DNA of 64,000 bases from Pseudomonas viridiflava (lineage in GTDB: Bacteria > Pseudomonadota > Gammaproteobacteria > Pseudomonadales > Pseudomonadaceae), in NCBI RefSeq assembly GCF_900583165.1, contig NZ_UTKY01000091.1, positions 62,001-126,000 of the forward strand, read 5' to 3'. Each line of letters starts with the position of its first letter. Within the stretch, counting starts at the first letter, position 1. This document shows, piece by piece, positions 16,909-26,130 of this stretch. Position numbers and translations under genes: made by a program. The notes under the pieces were generated by a model. That model worked only from the letters and a program-made list of their open reading frames with translations, ran no database searches and was not told the origin of the DNA.

Positions 16909-18224
16909 TGAACAATTTCAAGGCATTGGTGCAGTGGCTCACGCAGGCCATCACCGACAGTGAACAGTTCCACTTGGGTTATGCGGATGAGTCGTCCGAG
17001 TTTGTACGCTTCAACCACGCCAAGGTGCGCCAGGCCGGGCACGTGCAGCAGGCCAGCCTCACGCTGAAACTGATCAGCGATGGCCGCCATGCCGACCTGG
17101 GTATCACCTTGGCCGGCGAGCCTACGCTAGACCGACAGCGTCTCGCCGATGGCCTTCAACAGCTGCGCGACACCTTGCCGCTGCTGCCGCAAGACCCGTA
17201 CCTGCTGCTGAACCACAACGCCTGGCAAAGCAGTAATGAGCAGGCACAGCCATTGCCGGAACTGGCCCAGGTACTGGCAGACATTAGCCAGGCCGCCGAG
17301 GGCGTCGACCTAGTTGGCTTCTATGCCGCCGGGCCCATCAGCCGGGGTTTTGCCAGCTCTTCGGGGGCGTTTGGCTGGCACCAGGCCAATAGCTTCAACT
17401 TCGATTTCAGCCTGTTTCACGCCAATGGCGAAGCGGTGAAGGCCAGCTACGCCGGGCACACCTGGGACAGCGCTGAGTTCGCGGCGCGTGTGCAGCAGGC
17501 TCGCGAGCAGTTGGCGTTTCTCGGTCGCCCGCTGCACAACCTGGCGCCTGGGCAGTACCGCGCCTACCTTGCCCCGGCGGCGATGGAAGAAATCATCAGC
17601 ATCATCACGTGGGGCGGGTTTTCGGCCCAGGCCATCGCCAGCAAAGGCAGTTCGCTGCAAAAACTGTATGCCGGCGAGCAGTCCCTGAACCCTCTGGTAA
17701 CGGTCAGCGAGCAGGTCAGCGGCTCCCTGAGCGAAGCGTTTTCCAGCGAAGGTTACCCACGCGGTGACGTCACGCTGATCGACGCGGGCAAGGCAGCGGG
17801 TGAGTTGATCAATTCGCGCAGTGCTGCCGAATACGGGTTGAGTACCAACGGCGCCAGCAGTGATGAGGCACCCAGCGCGTTGCGGATGGCCGCAGGCAGC
17901 CTGGCCCAGGCCGATATCCTCAAGCAGTTGGGTACCGGGCTGTACATCAGCAACCTGTGGTACCTGAACTACTCCGACTTGCCAGCGGCACGCCTGACCG
18001 GCATGACGCGCTTTGCCACGTTCTGGGTGGAAGACGGTGAGATCAAGGCGCCGGTGAGTACCATGCGCTTTGATGACAGTGTGTATAGCTTGCTGGGGTC
18101 GCAGTTGGAGGCGCTGACGGTGGAGCGGGAATTGTTGTTGTCGGCCAGTACGTATGGACAGCGCAATACCTCGTCCAATTTACTGCCAGGCGCTTTGGTC
18201 AAGCGCCTGACACTGACCCTCTAA
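16908..18224 (+). CDS. TldE/PmbA-type protease partner subunit
   Basis: A 438-residue TldD/PmbA-family protein without the HExxxH motif, as expected for the non-catalytic TldE/PmbA partner. Recognisable parts are the N-terminal domain (SSEFVRFNHAKVRQAGHVQQ, the strand found in both subunits) and the conserved C-terminal region around LYISNLWYLNYSDLPAARLTGMTR. The start codon overlaps the stop of the preceding gene (TGATG), so equal production of the two subunits is likely. A REP doublet follows. Confidence 0.83.
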   Translation: MNNFKALVQWLTQAITDSEQFHLGYADESSEFVRFNHAKVRQAGHVQQASLTLKLISDGRHADLGITLAGEPTLDRQRLADGLQQLRDTLPLLPQDPYLLLNHNAWQSSNEQAQPLPELAQVLADISQAAEGVDLVGFYAAGPISRGFASSSGAFGWHQANSFNFDFSLFHANGEAVKASYAGHTWDSAEFAARVQQAREQLAFLGRPLHNLAPGQYRAYLAPAAMEEIISIITWGGFSAQAIASKGSSLQKLYAGEQSLNPLVTVSEQVSGSLSEAFSSEGYPRGDVTLIDAGKAAGELINSRSAAEYGLSTNGASSDEAPSALRMAAGSLAQADILKQLGTGLYISNLWYLNYSDLPAARLTGMTRFATFWVEDGEIKAPVSTMRFDDSVYSLLGSQLEALTVERELLLSASTYGQRNTSSNLLPGALVKRLTLTL

Positions 18225-18239
18225 ACACCATCAATCTAA

Positions 18240-18345
18240 TGTGGGAGGGGCGGTGCGACGGTTCGACTTGCCCCCGATAGCTGTGGGTCAGTCAAAGATG
18301 TTTTAACTGAACCACCGCCATCGGGGGCAAGCCCCCTCCCACATT
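18240..18345. repeat. Mixed REP doublet with one enlarged-stem arm
   Basis: The left arm is GTGGGAGGGGCGGTGCGACG followed by GTTCGACTTGCCCCC, a longer version of the normal arm; the right arm is the standard short form. The same enlarged arm occurs at 27502–27623 (both arms) and 53262–53369 (right arm). Confidence 0.88.
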
Positions 18346-18425
18346 GCTCTGTGCAGGTTTCTGATACCTCGCTTCGCACCTTCCTACCGCTAATTCCCAT
18401 CTCCCGCTTGTTCCTGCGTGCCCTG

Positions 18426-18454
18426 TTGTCGCCTGCAAAAAAGCTCGCTATAAC
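18426..18454 (+). promoter_or_regulatory. Putative sigma-70 promoter of the rhlA-like gene
   Basis: TTGTCG (18426–18431), 17-bp spacer, TATAAC (18449–18454), 44 bases before the start codon. I saw no clear lux-box-like palindrome just upstream, so quorum control as in P. aeruginosa is not supported. Confidence 0.55.
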
Positions 18455-18497
18455 GGTTAGTGGCATACCGCCACCCCCACAGGAAGTGAGCGTTGAC

Positions 18498-19346
18498 ATG
18501 GACCAGGGAAGTTTCGTCATCCACAAGCTGTTCAAGCACTACAACGTCCACGTCGAGCAAGTCGGCAACGACCCGCAAAAAGACACCGTGCTTATGGTCA
18601 ATGGCGCGCTCTCCACCACCCGCTCATTCGCGCGCACCAGCAAGTGCCTGGCCGAGCACTTCAATGTGCTGCTGTTCGACTTGCCCTTCTCGGGCTACTC
18701 CCGCGAGCACAACATCGACCTTGATCTGGTCACCAAAGACGACGAAGTTCAGATCCTGCGGGCGCTGGTGGAGCGTTTTGAGGTCAACCATCTGGTGTCG
18801 GCTTCCTGGGGCGGCATCTCCACGCTGTTGACCCTGGCCCACAACCCGCCGTCGATCAAAAGTTCGGTGGTGATGGCCCTGGCGCCCAATCTCAACCAGG
18901 CGATGCTCGAGTATGTGGAACGTGTGCGCGTGTTGATCGAGGCCGATGACAAGTCCGCCGTCGGCCATTTACTCAATGACACGGTGGGCAAATTTTTGTC
19001 GCCAGCGCTCAAGCGCAATAACCATCGGCACCTGTCCAACATGGCAACCACGGAGTACCGCCAGGCACGCTTTCATATCCACCAAGTGCTGGCCCTGGGC
19101 GATGGCAATTACCTACCCGCGCTTACAAAGATTGAAACCCCGGTGCACTTCATCAACGGGGCGCTGGATGAATACACCCCCGCCGCAGAAGCCCTGCTGT
19201 TCAAGCAGTACGTGGGCCGCAGCAGCTTTGCCGTCGCCGAACATACTGGCCACTTGCTCGACCTCGAATCCAGCGAAGCGGCCGCAGCGGTGCACCGCGC
19301 ATTGCTGGATTTCCTGGTGGGAAAAGCCGCGACGGATGGCGCATAA
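18498..19346 (+). CDS. rhlA: RhlA-like 3-(3-hydroxyalkanoyloxy)alkanoate synthase
   Basis: A 282-residue alpha/beta hydrolase-fold acyltransferase. The sequence recalls P. aeruginosa RhlA closely, with blocks such as CLAEHFNVLLFDLPFSG, TKDDEVQIL, FEVNHLVSASWGGISTL and ARFHIHQVLAL. The probable triad is Ser103 (SASWGG), the Asp of NGALDEYTP and the His of AEHTGHLLDLE. RhlA joins two 3-hydroxyacyl units from fatty-acid metabolism into HAA, a surfactant and rhamnolipid precursor. ATG 18498 is chosen for the AGGAAGTG site upstream; this also matches the RhlA N-terminus. No rhlB glycosyltransferase follows; an exporter does. PhaG is the main alternative and fits less well. Confidence 0.85.
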   Translation: MDQGSFVIHKLFKHYNVHVEQVGNDPQKDTVLMVNGALSTTRSFARTSKCLAEHFNVLLFDLPFSGYSREHNIDLDLVTKDDEVQILRALVERFEVNHLVSASWGGISTLLTLAHNPPSIKSSVVMALAPNLNQAMLEYVERVRVLIEADDKSAVGHLLNDTVGKFLSPALKRNNHRHLSNMATTEYRQARFHIHQVLALGDGNYLPALTKIETPVHFINGALDEYTPAAEALLFKQYVGRSSFAVAEHTGHLLDLESSEAAAAVHRALLDFLVGKAATDGA

Positions 19347-19382
19347 TCGCCGACACATAGCCTGCTAACAAAAGGGTTTTCT

Positions 19383-20810
19383 ATGCCGAACCGCGTCCCG
19401 CTCGATGCCAAGACCGCCCGCTGGCTCCCCTGGGTGGTGGCGATTGCCTTCTTCATGCAGTCGCTGGACGGAACGATTCTGAACACGGCCTTACCGGCCA
19501 TGGCCCGGGACCTGGCGGAAAACCCACTGCGCATGCAAGGGGTGGTGATCGCCTACATGCTCACCGTCGCCTTGCTCATCCCGGCCTCAGGCTGGATCGC
19601 CGACCGTTTCGGCACCAAAAAAATATTCTTCGGCGCCATCCTGTTGTTCAGCATCGGTTCATTGCTGTGTGCCTTGTCGAGCAGCCTGAGCATGCTGATT
19701 GGCGCACGGGTGATCCAGGGGCTTGGCGGTGCGCTGATGTTGCCGGTCGGGCGTCTCGTGGTTTTGCGGGCCTACCCCCGTTCGGAGCTGGTGCGGATCA
19801 TGGGCTTCATCACCATCCCCGGCCTGCTTGGCCCTTTGCTTGGCCCGACCATGGGCGGCTGGATGGTGCAATACCTGACTTGGCACTGGATATTCCTGAT
19901 CAACCTGCCGGTGGGCATGATCGGCTGCTACGCCGTGTGGAAATTTATCCCCGACCTGCGCGGCAGTGAGCGCACGCGCTTCGACGGGGTGGGCTTTCTG
20001 CTGTTTGGCGCAGCGATGGTGCTGATCACCATCGCCATGGAAGGCCTGGGTGAACTGCACCTGCCGCACTTGCGGGTAATGTTGCTGCTGTTTGGCGGGC
20101 TGGCGTGCCTGGCGGCGTATTGGCTGCGGGCGGGGCATATCGATAACCCGCTGTTTTCGCCGGTGCTGTTCAAGACGCGCACCTTTGCGGTAGGCATTCT
20201 GGGCAACCTGTTCGCCCGTTTGGGCAGCGGCGCGTTGCCGTTTCTGGTGCCGCTACTGTTACAGGTGGCGCTGGGTTATTCGCCGTCGGAAGCCGGAATG
20301 AGCATGCTGCCCTTGGCGGCAGCGGCGATGTTTGCCAAGTCTGTCGCCCGGCCGTTGATCGAGCGCCTGGGCTACCGCATCGTCCTCACTGGCAACACTT
20401 TGGCGCTGGGCATGATGTTGGCGAGCATGGGTTTGGTCACTGAACAAACGCCCTACCCGCTGCTGCTGGGCATGCTGGCGGTGCTGGGGGCGATCAACTC
20501 GCTGCAATTTACCGCGATGAACACGGTGACCCTGATCGACCTCGATGACGCCCAGGCCAGCAGCGGCAACAGTTTGCTGTCGGTGGTCGCACAACTGTCC
20601 CTGAGCCTTGGGGTGGCCTGCGCCGGTGCATTACTCGGCGGGTTTACCGCGCAAACCGGCAACGATGGCGTGGAGAGCGTGCTCGGCGCCTTCCAACTGA
20701 CCTTCTTGACTGTGGGCATCATGGCCATGCTGGCGGCGGCGATCTTCCTGCAATTGTCGCCAAAGGACGGCAAACGCGTGGCCAGTCCGGAGCAACATAT
20801 CGAGCACTAA
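19383..20810 (+). CDS. DHA2-family MFS exporter (MdtD-like)
   Basis: A 475-residue major-facilitator drug:H+ antiporter of the 14-helix DHA2 class. Motif LDGTILNTALPAMA in the first helix, the loop GWIADRFGTKKIFF (motif A) and GPTMGGWMV (motif C, antiporter) are visible. It begins 36 bases after the rhlA-like gene and probably shares its transcript, so export of HAA or related surfactants is a reasonable inference; MdtD homologues are otherwise general drug exporters. A transporter of this type is also paired with rhlC in P. aeruginosa. Confidence 0.82.
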   Translation: MPNRVPLDAKTARWLPWVVAIAFFMQSLDGTILNTALPAMARDLAENPLRMQGVVIAYMLTVALLIPASGWIADRFGTKKIFFGAILLFSIGSLLCALSSSLSMLIGARVIQGLGGALMLPVGRLVVLRAYPRSELVRIMGFITIPGLLGPLLGPTMGGWMVQYLTWHWIFLINLPVGMIGCYAVWKFIPDLRGSERTRFDGVGFLLFGAAMVLITIAMEGLGELHLPHLRVMLLLFGGLACLAAYWLRAGHIDNPLFSPVLFKTRTFAVGILGNLFARLGSGALPFLVPLLLQVALGYSPSEAGMSMLPLAAAAMFAKSVARPLIERLGYRIVLTGNTLALGMMLASMGLVTEQTPYPLLLGMLAVLGAINSLQFTAMNTVTLIDLDDAQASSGNSLLSVVAQLSLSLGVACAGALLGGFTAQTGNDGVESVLGAFQLTFLTVGIMAMLAAAIFLQLSPKDGKRVASPEQHIEH

Positions 20811-20892
20811 CAGGCTTCCCGTCTAGAACTTGCGGGGAAAATCCTGCGGGACTGGTACACTGCGCAACATTTTGTTTTGCAGAGCCAGTCCC

Positions 20893-22278
20893 GTGACTAC
20901 CATCGCCACCGCTTTTAATACTTTGCCCCTGTCCGCCGCCATGCTGGCTAACCTCGACTCGCTGGGTTATGTCGAGATGACGCAGATCCAGGCGCAGAGC
21001 TTGCCGGTGATCCTCAAGGGGCTGGACCTGATTGCCCAGGCCAAGACCGGCAGCGGCAAGACTGCTGCGTTCGGCATCGGCCTGTTGAACCCGATCAACC
21101 CGCGTTACTTCGGCTGCCAGGCCCTGGTGATGTGCCCGACCCGTGAGCTGGCCGACCAGGTCGCCAAGGAAATCCGCCGCCTGGCCCGTGCCGAAGACAA
21201 CATCAAGGTACTGACCTTGTGCGGCGGCGTGTCCCTCGGCCCGCAAATCGCCTCGCTGGAACACGGCGCCCACGTCATCGTCGGCACGCCGGGCCGTATC
21301 CAGCAGCACCTGCGTAAAGGTTCGCTGGTACTGGACGGCTTGAACACGCTGATCCTCGATGAAGCCGACCGCATGCTCGACATGGGCTTCTACGACGCCA
21401 TCGAAGACATCATCAGCAAGACCCCGCCACGCCGCCAGACCCTGCTGTTCTCGGCCACCTACCCGGTGAGCATCAAGCAGCTGGCATCCAAGTTCATGCG
21501 CGCACCGCAGCAAGTGAAGGCCGAGGCGTTCCACTCCGACGACCAGATCGAACAGCGTTTCTACGAGATCTCGCCGGAAGAGCGCATGGACGCGGTGACC
21601 AAGGTCCTGGCGCACTTCCGCCCGGCTTCGTGCGTGGCGTTCTGCTTTACCAAGCAGCAAGTGCAGGAAACCGTCGATCACCTGACGTCCAAGGGCATCT
21701 CCGCCGTTGGCCTGCACGGCGACCTGGAACAGCGCGACCGCGACCAGGTGCTGGCGATGTTCGCCAACCGCAGCACCTCGGTGCTGGTAGCGACCGACGT
21801 GGCCGCCCGTGGCCTGGACATTGACTCGCTGGACATGGTGATCAACGTCGAACTGGCCCGTGACTCGGAAATCCACATCCACCGCGTGGGCCGTACCGGC
21901 CGTGCCGGTGAGACCGGCATCGCCATCAGCCTGGTAGCCCCGTCCGAAGCGCACCGCGCCCAGGCCATCGAGCAGTTGCAAAAATCGCCGCTCAATTGGG
22001 ACCAACTGGACAACCTCAAGCCGCAAAGCGGTGGCCCGTTGCTGCCGGTGATGAGCACGCTGTGCATCGCTGCTGGCCGTAAAGACAAGGTACGTCCGGG
22101 TGACATCCTCGGTGCCTTGACCGGTGACGCCGGGATTCCAGGTGCTCAGGTCGGCAAGATCGCGATCTTTGACTTCCAGGCGTTTGTGGCGGTTGAGCGT
22201 GGCATCGCCAAGCAGGCGTTGCAGCGTTTGAATGACGGCAAGATCAAGGGCCGTTCGTTGCGCGTACGGATTCTGTAA
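20893..22278 (+). CDS. dbpA: ATP-dependent RNA helicase DbpA
   Basis: A 461-residue DEAD-box helicase. Motifs in order are AKTGSGKT (I), PTRELADQ (Ia), TPGRI (Ib), DEAD (II), SAT (III), VATDVAARGLDI (V) and HRVGRTGRAG (VI). The C-terminal RNA-binding domain (about 380–461; KDKVRPGDILGALTG) is the one that directs DbpA to hairpin 92 of 23S rRNA during 50S assembly. The start is taken as GTG 20893 (VTTIATAFNTLPLS): an in-frame codon further up would add 21 residues without support, and the ribosome site is weak. A hairpin and REP doublet follow. Confidence 0.9.
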   Translation: MTTIATAFNTLPLSAAMLANLDSLGYVEMTQIQAQSLPVILKGLDLIAQAKTGSGKTAAFGIGLLNPINPRYFGCQALVMCPTRELADQVAKEIRRLARAEDNIKVLTLCGGVSLGPQIASLEHGAHVIVGTPGRIQQHLRKGSLVLDGLNTLILDEADRMLDMGFYDAIEDIISKTPPRRQTLLFSATYPVSIKQLASKFMRAPQQVKAEAFHSDDQIEQRFYEISPEERMDAVTKVLAHFRPASCVAFCFTKQQVQETVDHLTSKGISAVGLHGDLEQRDRDQVLAMFANRSTSVLVATDVAARGLDIDSLDMVINVELARDSEIHIHRVGRTGRAGETGIAISLVAPSEAHRAQAIEQLQKSPLNWDQLDNLKPQSGGPLLPVMSTLCIAAGRKDKVRPGDILGALTGDAGIPGAQVGKIAIFDFQAFVAVERGIAKQALQRLNDGKIKGRSLRVRIL

Positions 22279-22281
22279 CAC

Positions 22282-22303
22282 GATCTCCAATTTATCGGAG
22301 ATC
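22282..22303 (+). terminator. Hairpin downstream of dbpA
   Basis: GATCTCC and GGAGATC form a perfect 7-bp stem around an 8-base loop directly after the dbpA stop. There is no U-tract; it abuts a REP doublet, and together they may end or stabilise the message. Confidence 0.45.
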
Positions 22304-22306
22304 TCA

Positions 22307-22395
22307 TGTGGGAGGGGGCTTGCCCCCGATAGCGGTCTATCAGGTAAAGATGTACTGACTGACACACTGCTATCGGGGGCAAGCCCCCTCCCACA
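22307..22395. repeat. REP doublet between dbpA and the flavoprotein gene
   Basis: Standard head-to-head arms with the GTACTGACTGACACACTG centre that recurs in several other copies. Confidence 0.9.
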
Positions 22396-22437
22396 TTTGA
22401 CTGTATTTCAAATTAAAACTTGTGTGAGGACAAAGCT

Positions 22438-23616
22438 GTGCGCTCGACCGAAGTTGTGATCATTGGCGCCGGCGCCGCAGGCTTGATGTGCGCACTGACC
22501 GCCGCCGGGCGTGGGCGCAAGGTGATGTTGATCGACCATGCGAACAAGGCCGGCAAGAAGATCCTGATGTCCGGCGGCGGCCGTTGCAATTTCACCAACA
22601 TGTACACCGAGCCTGCCAACTTCCTCTCCCACAACGCGCACTTCTGCAAGTCGGCCCTGGCCCGTTATACCCAGTGGGACTTTATCGGGCTGGTGGCCAA
22701 GCACGGCGTGCCGTACCACGAGAAGAAACTCGGCCAACTGTTTTGCGATAACAAATCCAGCGACATCCTTGGCATGCTGCTCGACGAATGCATCCAGACC
22801 GGCGTCAGCATGCATCTGGACACCTCGATCGAAGAGATCGCCAAGGTCGACGGCGGTTACCAGTTGCAGACTACGTTGGGCGAGCTGCGTTGCGAGTCGC
22901 TGGTGATCGCCACGGGCGGGCTGTCGATCCCGACCTTGGGCGCCACTGGCTTTGGCTACCAAGTGGCCAAGCAATTCGGCCACGAACTGTTGCCGACCCG
23001 TGCCGGGTTGGTACCGTTCACCATCACCGACCAACTCAAGGAGTTGTGCGGCGAGTTGTCTGGCACGTCGGTGGATTGCCTGGTGAGCTGCAACGACCAG
23101 AGCTTTCGCGAGAACATCCTGTTCACCCACCGGGGTTTGAGCGGGCCGGCGATTTTGCAGATTTCTTCGTACTGGGAATCGGGCGACACGGTAGAGATCA
23201 ACCTGCTGCCCGACCACGACGCCCATACCTGGCTGCAACAGCAACAGGTTGAGCGCCCCAACAGCGAGTTGAAAACCCTACTGGGGGAGATCTTCACCAA
23301 GAAGATGGCCAACCTGCTGGCGGAGACCTGGTTTGTGTCCAAGCCGATGAAGCAGTACACCCATGCGGAAATTGCCGATATCGCGCAGAAGCTGGGCAGT
23401 TGGCAGTTGGTGCCGGCGGGGACTGAGGGTTATCGCACGGCGGAAGTGACGTTGGGTGGGGTGGATACACGAGAGGTGTCGTCCAAGACCATGGAGTCGC
23501 TGAAAAGCCCGGGGTTGTACTTTATCGGTGAAGTGCTGGATGTGACTGGCCATCTGGGCGGGTTCAACTTTCAGTGGGCCTGGGCCTCAGGCTACGCCGC
23601 TGCGCAATACGCCTGA
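22438..23616 (+). CDS. YhiN/BaiN-family FAD-dependent oxidoreductase
   Basis: A 392-residue HI0933-like flavoprotein. The N-terminal dinucleotide fold VVIIGAGAAGLMCALTAA is followed by the family block KKILMSGGGRCNFTN, and the C-terminal GEVLDVTGHLGGFNFQWAWASG closes the FAD site. The start is GTG 22438 with GAGGA seven bases upstream. The physiological substrate of this family is not established in most bacteria; BaiN in gut clostridia reduces bile-acid intermediates, which is not implied here. Flanked on both sides by REP doublets, so it appears monocistronic. Confidence 0.85.
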   Translation: MRSTEVVIIGAGAAGLMCALTAAGRGRKVMLIDHANKAGKKILMSGGGRCNFTNMYTEPANFLSHNAHFCKSALARYTQWDFIGLVAKHGVPYHEKKLGQLFCDNKSSDILGMLLDECIQTGVSMHLDTSIEEIAKVDGGYQLQTTLGELRCESLVIATGGLSIPTLGATGFGYQVAKQFGHELLPTRAGLVPFTITDQLKELCGELSGTSVDCLVSCNDQSFRENILFTHRGLSGPAILQISSYWESGDTVEINLLPDHDAHTWLQQQQVERPNSELKTLLGEIFTKKMANLLAETWFVSKPMKQYTHAEIADIAQKLGSWQLVPAGTEGYRTAEVTLGGVDTREVSSKTMESLKSPGLYFIGEVLDVTGHLGGFNFQWAWASGYAAAQYA

Positions 23617-23639
23617 CTGAAAGATGCACTCGGTCAAAA

Positions 23640-23729
23640 TGTGGGAGGGGGCTTGCCCCCGATGGCGGTGTATCAGTAACAGATGTACTGACTGACACAC
23701 TGCTATCGGGGGCAAGCCCCCTCCCACAT
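23640..23729. repeat. REP doublet downstream of the flavoprotein gene
   Basis: Standard head-to-head arms; nearly identical in sequence and spacing to the copy at 22307–22395, on the other side of the same gene. This makes a direct repeat of about 90 bp flanking it. Confidence 0.9.
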
Positions 23730-23842
23730 TTGGTTTAGGGTATGTCTGGGAGATATTTTGCGAATTGATGTGATCACCACCCTTGCCGTGGCGTCCTTGA
23801 TAGCTCAATTTAGCGGCATCGTCCCGGAAGACTCCAGCCTTC

Positions 23843-26026
23843 ATGTCATCGACCTCGTTCAAGCAGTCCCTGCGCCGTCTCTGGGCGCTGGATAAATTCA
23901 GCTACAGCATTCGGGTGTTCATCGCCCTCACCGGCAGCATGGCGCTGTGCTGGTATCAGGATGAGATGACGCTACTAATCCCGTTGTTCCTGGGGATTAT
24001 CGCCAGCGCCCTGGCCGAGACCGATGACAGCTGGCAAGGCCGCCTTAATGCCCTTGCCGTAACCCTGGTGTGTTTCAGCATCGCCGCGCTGTCGGTGGAA
24101 TTGCTGTTCCCCTACCCCTGGATTTTCGCGATTTCCCTGGCCCTGGCCACCTTCTGCCTGACCATGCTCGGCGCCCTCGGCGAGCGTTACGGGGCCATTG
24201 CCTCGGCCACGTTGATCCTGTCGGTGTACACCATGATCGGCGTGGATCAGCGCGGCGGCGCGGTTACCGATTTTTGGCATGAACCGCTGCTGCTGGTGGC
24301 CGGCGCCGCCTGGTATGGCGCGTTGTCGGTGCTGTGGCAGGCGCTGTTCTCCAACCAGCCGGTGCAACAGAGCCTGGCGCGGTTGTTCCGTGAACTGGGG
24401 CGTTACCTCAAGCTCAAGTCGTCGTTGTTCGAACCGATTCGCCAACTGGATGTAGAAGCGCGCCGCCTGGAGCTGGCCCAGCAAAATGGCCGTGTCGTCG
24501 CCGCGCTGAATGCCGCGAAGGAAATCATCCTGCACCGTGTGGGCAATGGCCGACCGGGGTCGAAGGTCAGTCGGTATCTAAAGCTGTACTTTCTCGCCCA
24601 AGACATTCACGAACGTGCCAGCTCCTCTCACTACCCCTACAACGCCCTGGCCGACGCTTTCTTCCACAGCGATGTGCTGTTCCGCTGCCAGCGCTTGCTG
24701 CGCCAGCAGGGCAAGGCGTGCCAGGCCCTGGCCGAGTCGATCCAGCTGCGCCAGCCATTCATCTATGACGACAGCTTCGCCGAGGCCCTGGGCGACCTGA
24801 ACGCCTCCCTCGAACACCTGCGTATCCAGAGCAACCCAGCCTGGCGCGGTTTGCTGCGTTCGTTGCGCGCCTTGGCCGCCAACCTGTCGACGCTGGACCG
24901 CCTGCTGGGCGATGCGAGCAACCCCGACAGCCTGGCCGATGCCACCGACAGCAACCTGCTGGACCGCGCGCCGCGTAACCTCAAGGAAATGTGGACGCGC
25001 CTGCGTACCCAATTGACGCCGACGTCGTTGCTGTTTCGCCATGCGCTGCGCCTGTCCCTGGCGTTGACCGTCGGCTACGCCACCTTGCATGCGATTCACG
25101 CGTCCCAGGGCTACTGGATCATCCTCACCACGCTGTTTGTGTGCCAGCCGAACTACGGTGCTACACGACGCAAGCTCGGCCAGCGGATCATCGGCACGGC
25201 CATCGGCCTGACCGTGGCCTGGGCGCTGTTCGACCTGTTCCCAAGCCCCCTGGTGCAGTCGATGTTCGCCATCGCCGCTGGCCTGGTGTTCTTTATCAAC
25301 CGCACCACCCGCTACACCCTGGCCACGGCCGCCATTACCCTGATGGTGCTGTTCTGTTTCAACCAGGTGGGCGATGGCTACGGGCTGTTCCTGCCACGTC
25401 TGTTCGATACCCTGCTCGGTAGCCTGATTGCCGGCCTGGCGGTGTTCCTGTTCCTGCCGGACTGGCAAGGCCGGCGCCTGAATAAAGTGCTGGCCAACAC
25501 CCTGACCTGCAACAGCATCTACCTGCGCCAGATCATGCAGCAATACGCTGCGGGCAAGAGCGACGACCTGGCCTATCGCCTGGCCCGGCGCAATGCGCAC
25601 AACGCGGATGCGGCGTTGTCGACCACCCTGGCGAATATGCTGATGGAGCCAGGGCACTTCCGTAAGGAGGCCGATGTGGGCTTCCGCTTCCTGGTGCTGT
25701 CCCACACCTTGCTCAGTTATTTGTCGGGGCTGGGGGCGCACCGCGAAACCCAATTGCCGGCCGAAGTACGTGAGCATCTGATCGAGGGTGCCGGTAATAC
25801 CTTGGCGGCGAGCATCGATGAAATCGCCACGGGGCTGGCGAATAAGCAGCCGATTGCGATCCAGAGTGATGCCGAGGAAGCGCTGGCGGCGGATCTGGAG
25901 CAGATGCCGGATGAGATTGATGAAGGGCAAAGGTTGGTGCAGACGCAGTTGGCGTTGATTTGTCGGCAGTTGGGGCCGTTGCGGACTCTGGCCGCGCATC
26001 TGATCAAAGATACCAGCGCCGGTTAG
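23843..26026 (+). CDS. yccS: YccS-type FUSC-family inner-membrane protein
   Basis: A 727-residue protein with two clusters of hydrophobic helices (about residues 20–165 and 400–530) separated by a roughly 230-residue cytoplasmic helical domain, plus a soluble C-terminal domain. This is the YccS/YhfK layout of the fusaric-acid-resistance-like superfamily. The second membrane block carries the FUSC pattern QGYWIILTTLFVCQPNYGATRRKLGQR. Related proteins (AaeB, FusC) export aromatic acids; YccS itself has no settled substrate. It stands alone between REP doublets. Confidence 0.85.
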   Translation: MSSTSFKQSLRRLWALDKFSYSIRVFIALTGSMALCWYQDEMTLLIPLFLGIIASALAETDDSWQGRLNALAVTLVCFSIAALSVELLFPYPWIFAISLALATFCLTMLGALGERYGAIASATLILSVYTMIGVDQRGGAVTDFWHEPLLLVAGAAWYGALSVLWQALFSNQPVQQSLARLFRELGRYLKLKSSLFEPIRQLDVEARRLELAQQNGRVVAALNAAKEIILHRVGNGRPGSKVSRYLKLYFLAQDIHERASSSHYPYNALADAFFHSDVLFRCQRLLRQQGKACQALAESIQLRQPFIYDDSFAEALGDLNASLEHLRIQSNPAWRGLLRSLRALAANLSTLDRLLGDASNPDSLADATDSNLLDRAPRNLKEMWTRLRTQLTPTSLLFRHALRLSLALTVGYATLHAIHASQGYWIILTTLFVCQPNYGATRRKLGQRIIGTAIGLTVAWALFDLFPSPLVQSMFAIAAGLVFFINRTTRYTLATAAITLMVLFCFNQVGDGYGLFLPRLFDTLLGSLIAGLAVFLFLPDWQGRRLNKVLANTLTCNSIYLRQIMQQYAAGKSDDLAYRLARRNAHNADAALSTTLANMLMEPGHFRKEADVGFRFLVLSHTLLSYLSGLGAHRETQLPAEVREHLIEGAGNTLAASIDEIATGLANKQPIAIQSDAEEALAADLEQMPDEIDEGQRLVQTQLALICRQLGPLRTLAAHLIKDTSAG

Positions 26027-26030
26027 ATCC

Positions 26031-26114
26031 CTATCGGGGGCAAGCCCCCTCCCACATTCGACTGCATTCCAAAGGGTGTACTGGATCAAGTGTGGGAGGG
26101 GGCTTGCCCCCGAT
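26031..26114. repeat. REP doublet (tail-to-tail) downstream of yccS
   Basis: Outward-facing standard arms between convergent genes. Confidence 0.88.
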
Positions 26115-26130
26115 GAGGCCCGCAAGAACG

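Noticed and set aside
18498..19346. Annotation of the rhlA-like gene as phaG
   Set aside because: Blocks such as SASWGGISTL and CLAEHFNVLLFDLPFSG match RhlA better than the PhaG equivalents I remember; the close relationship of the families leaves some doubt.
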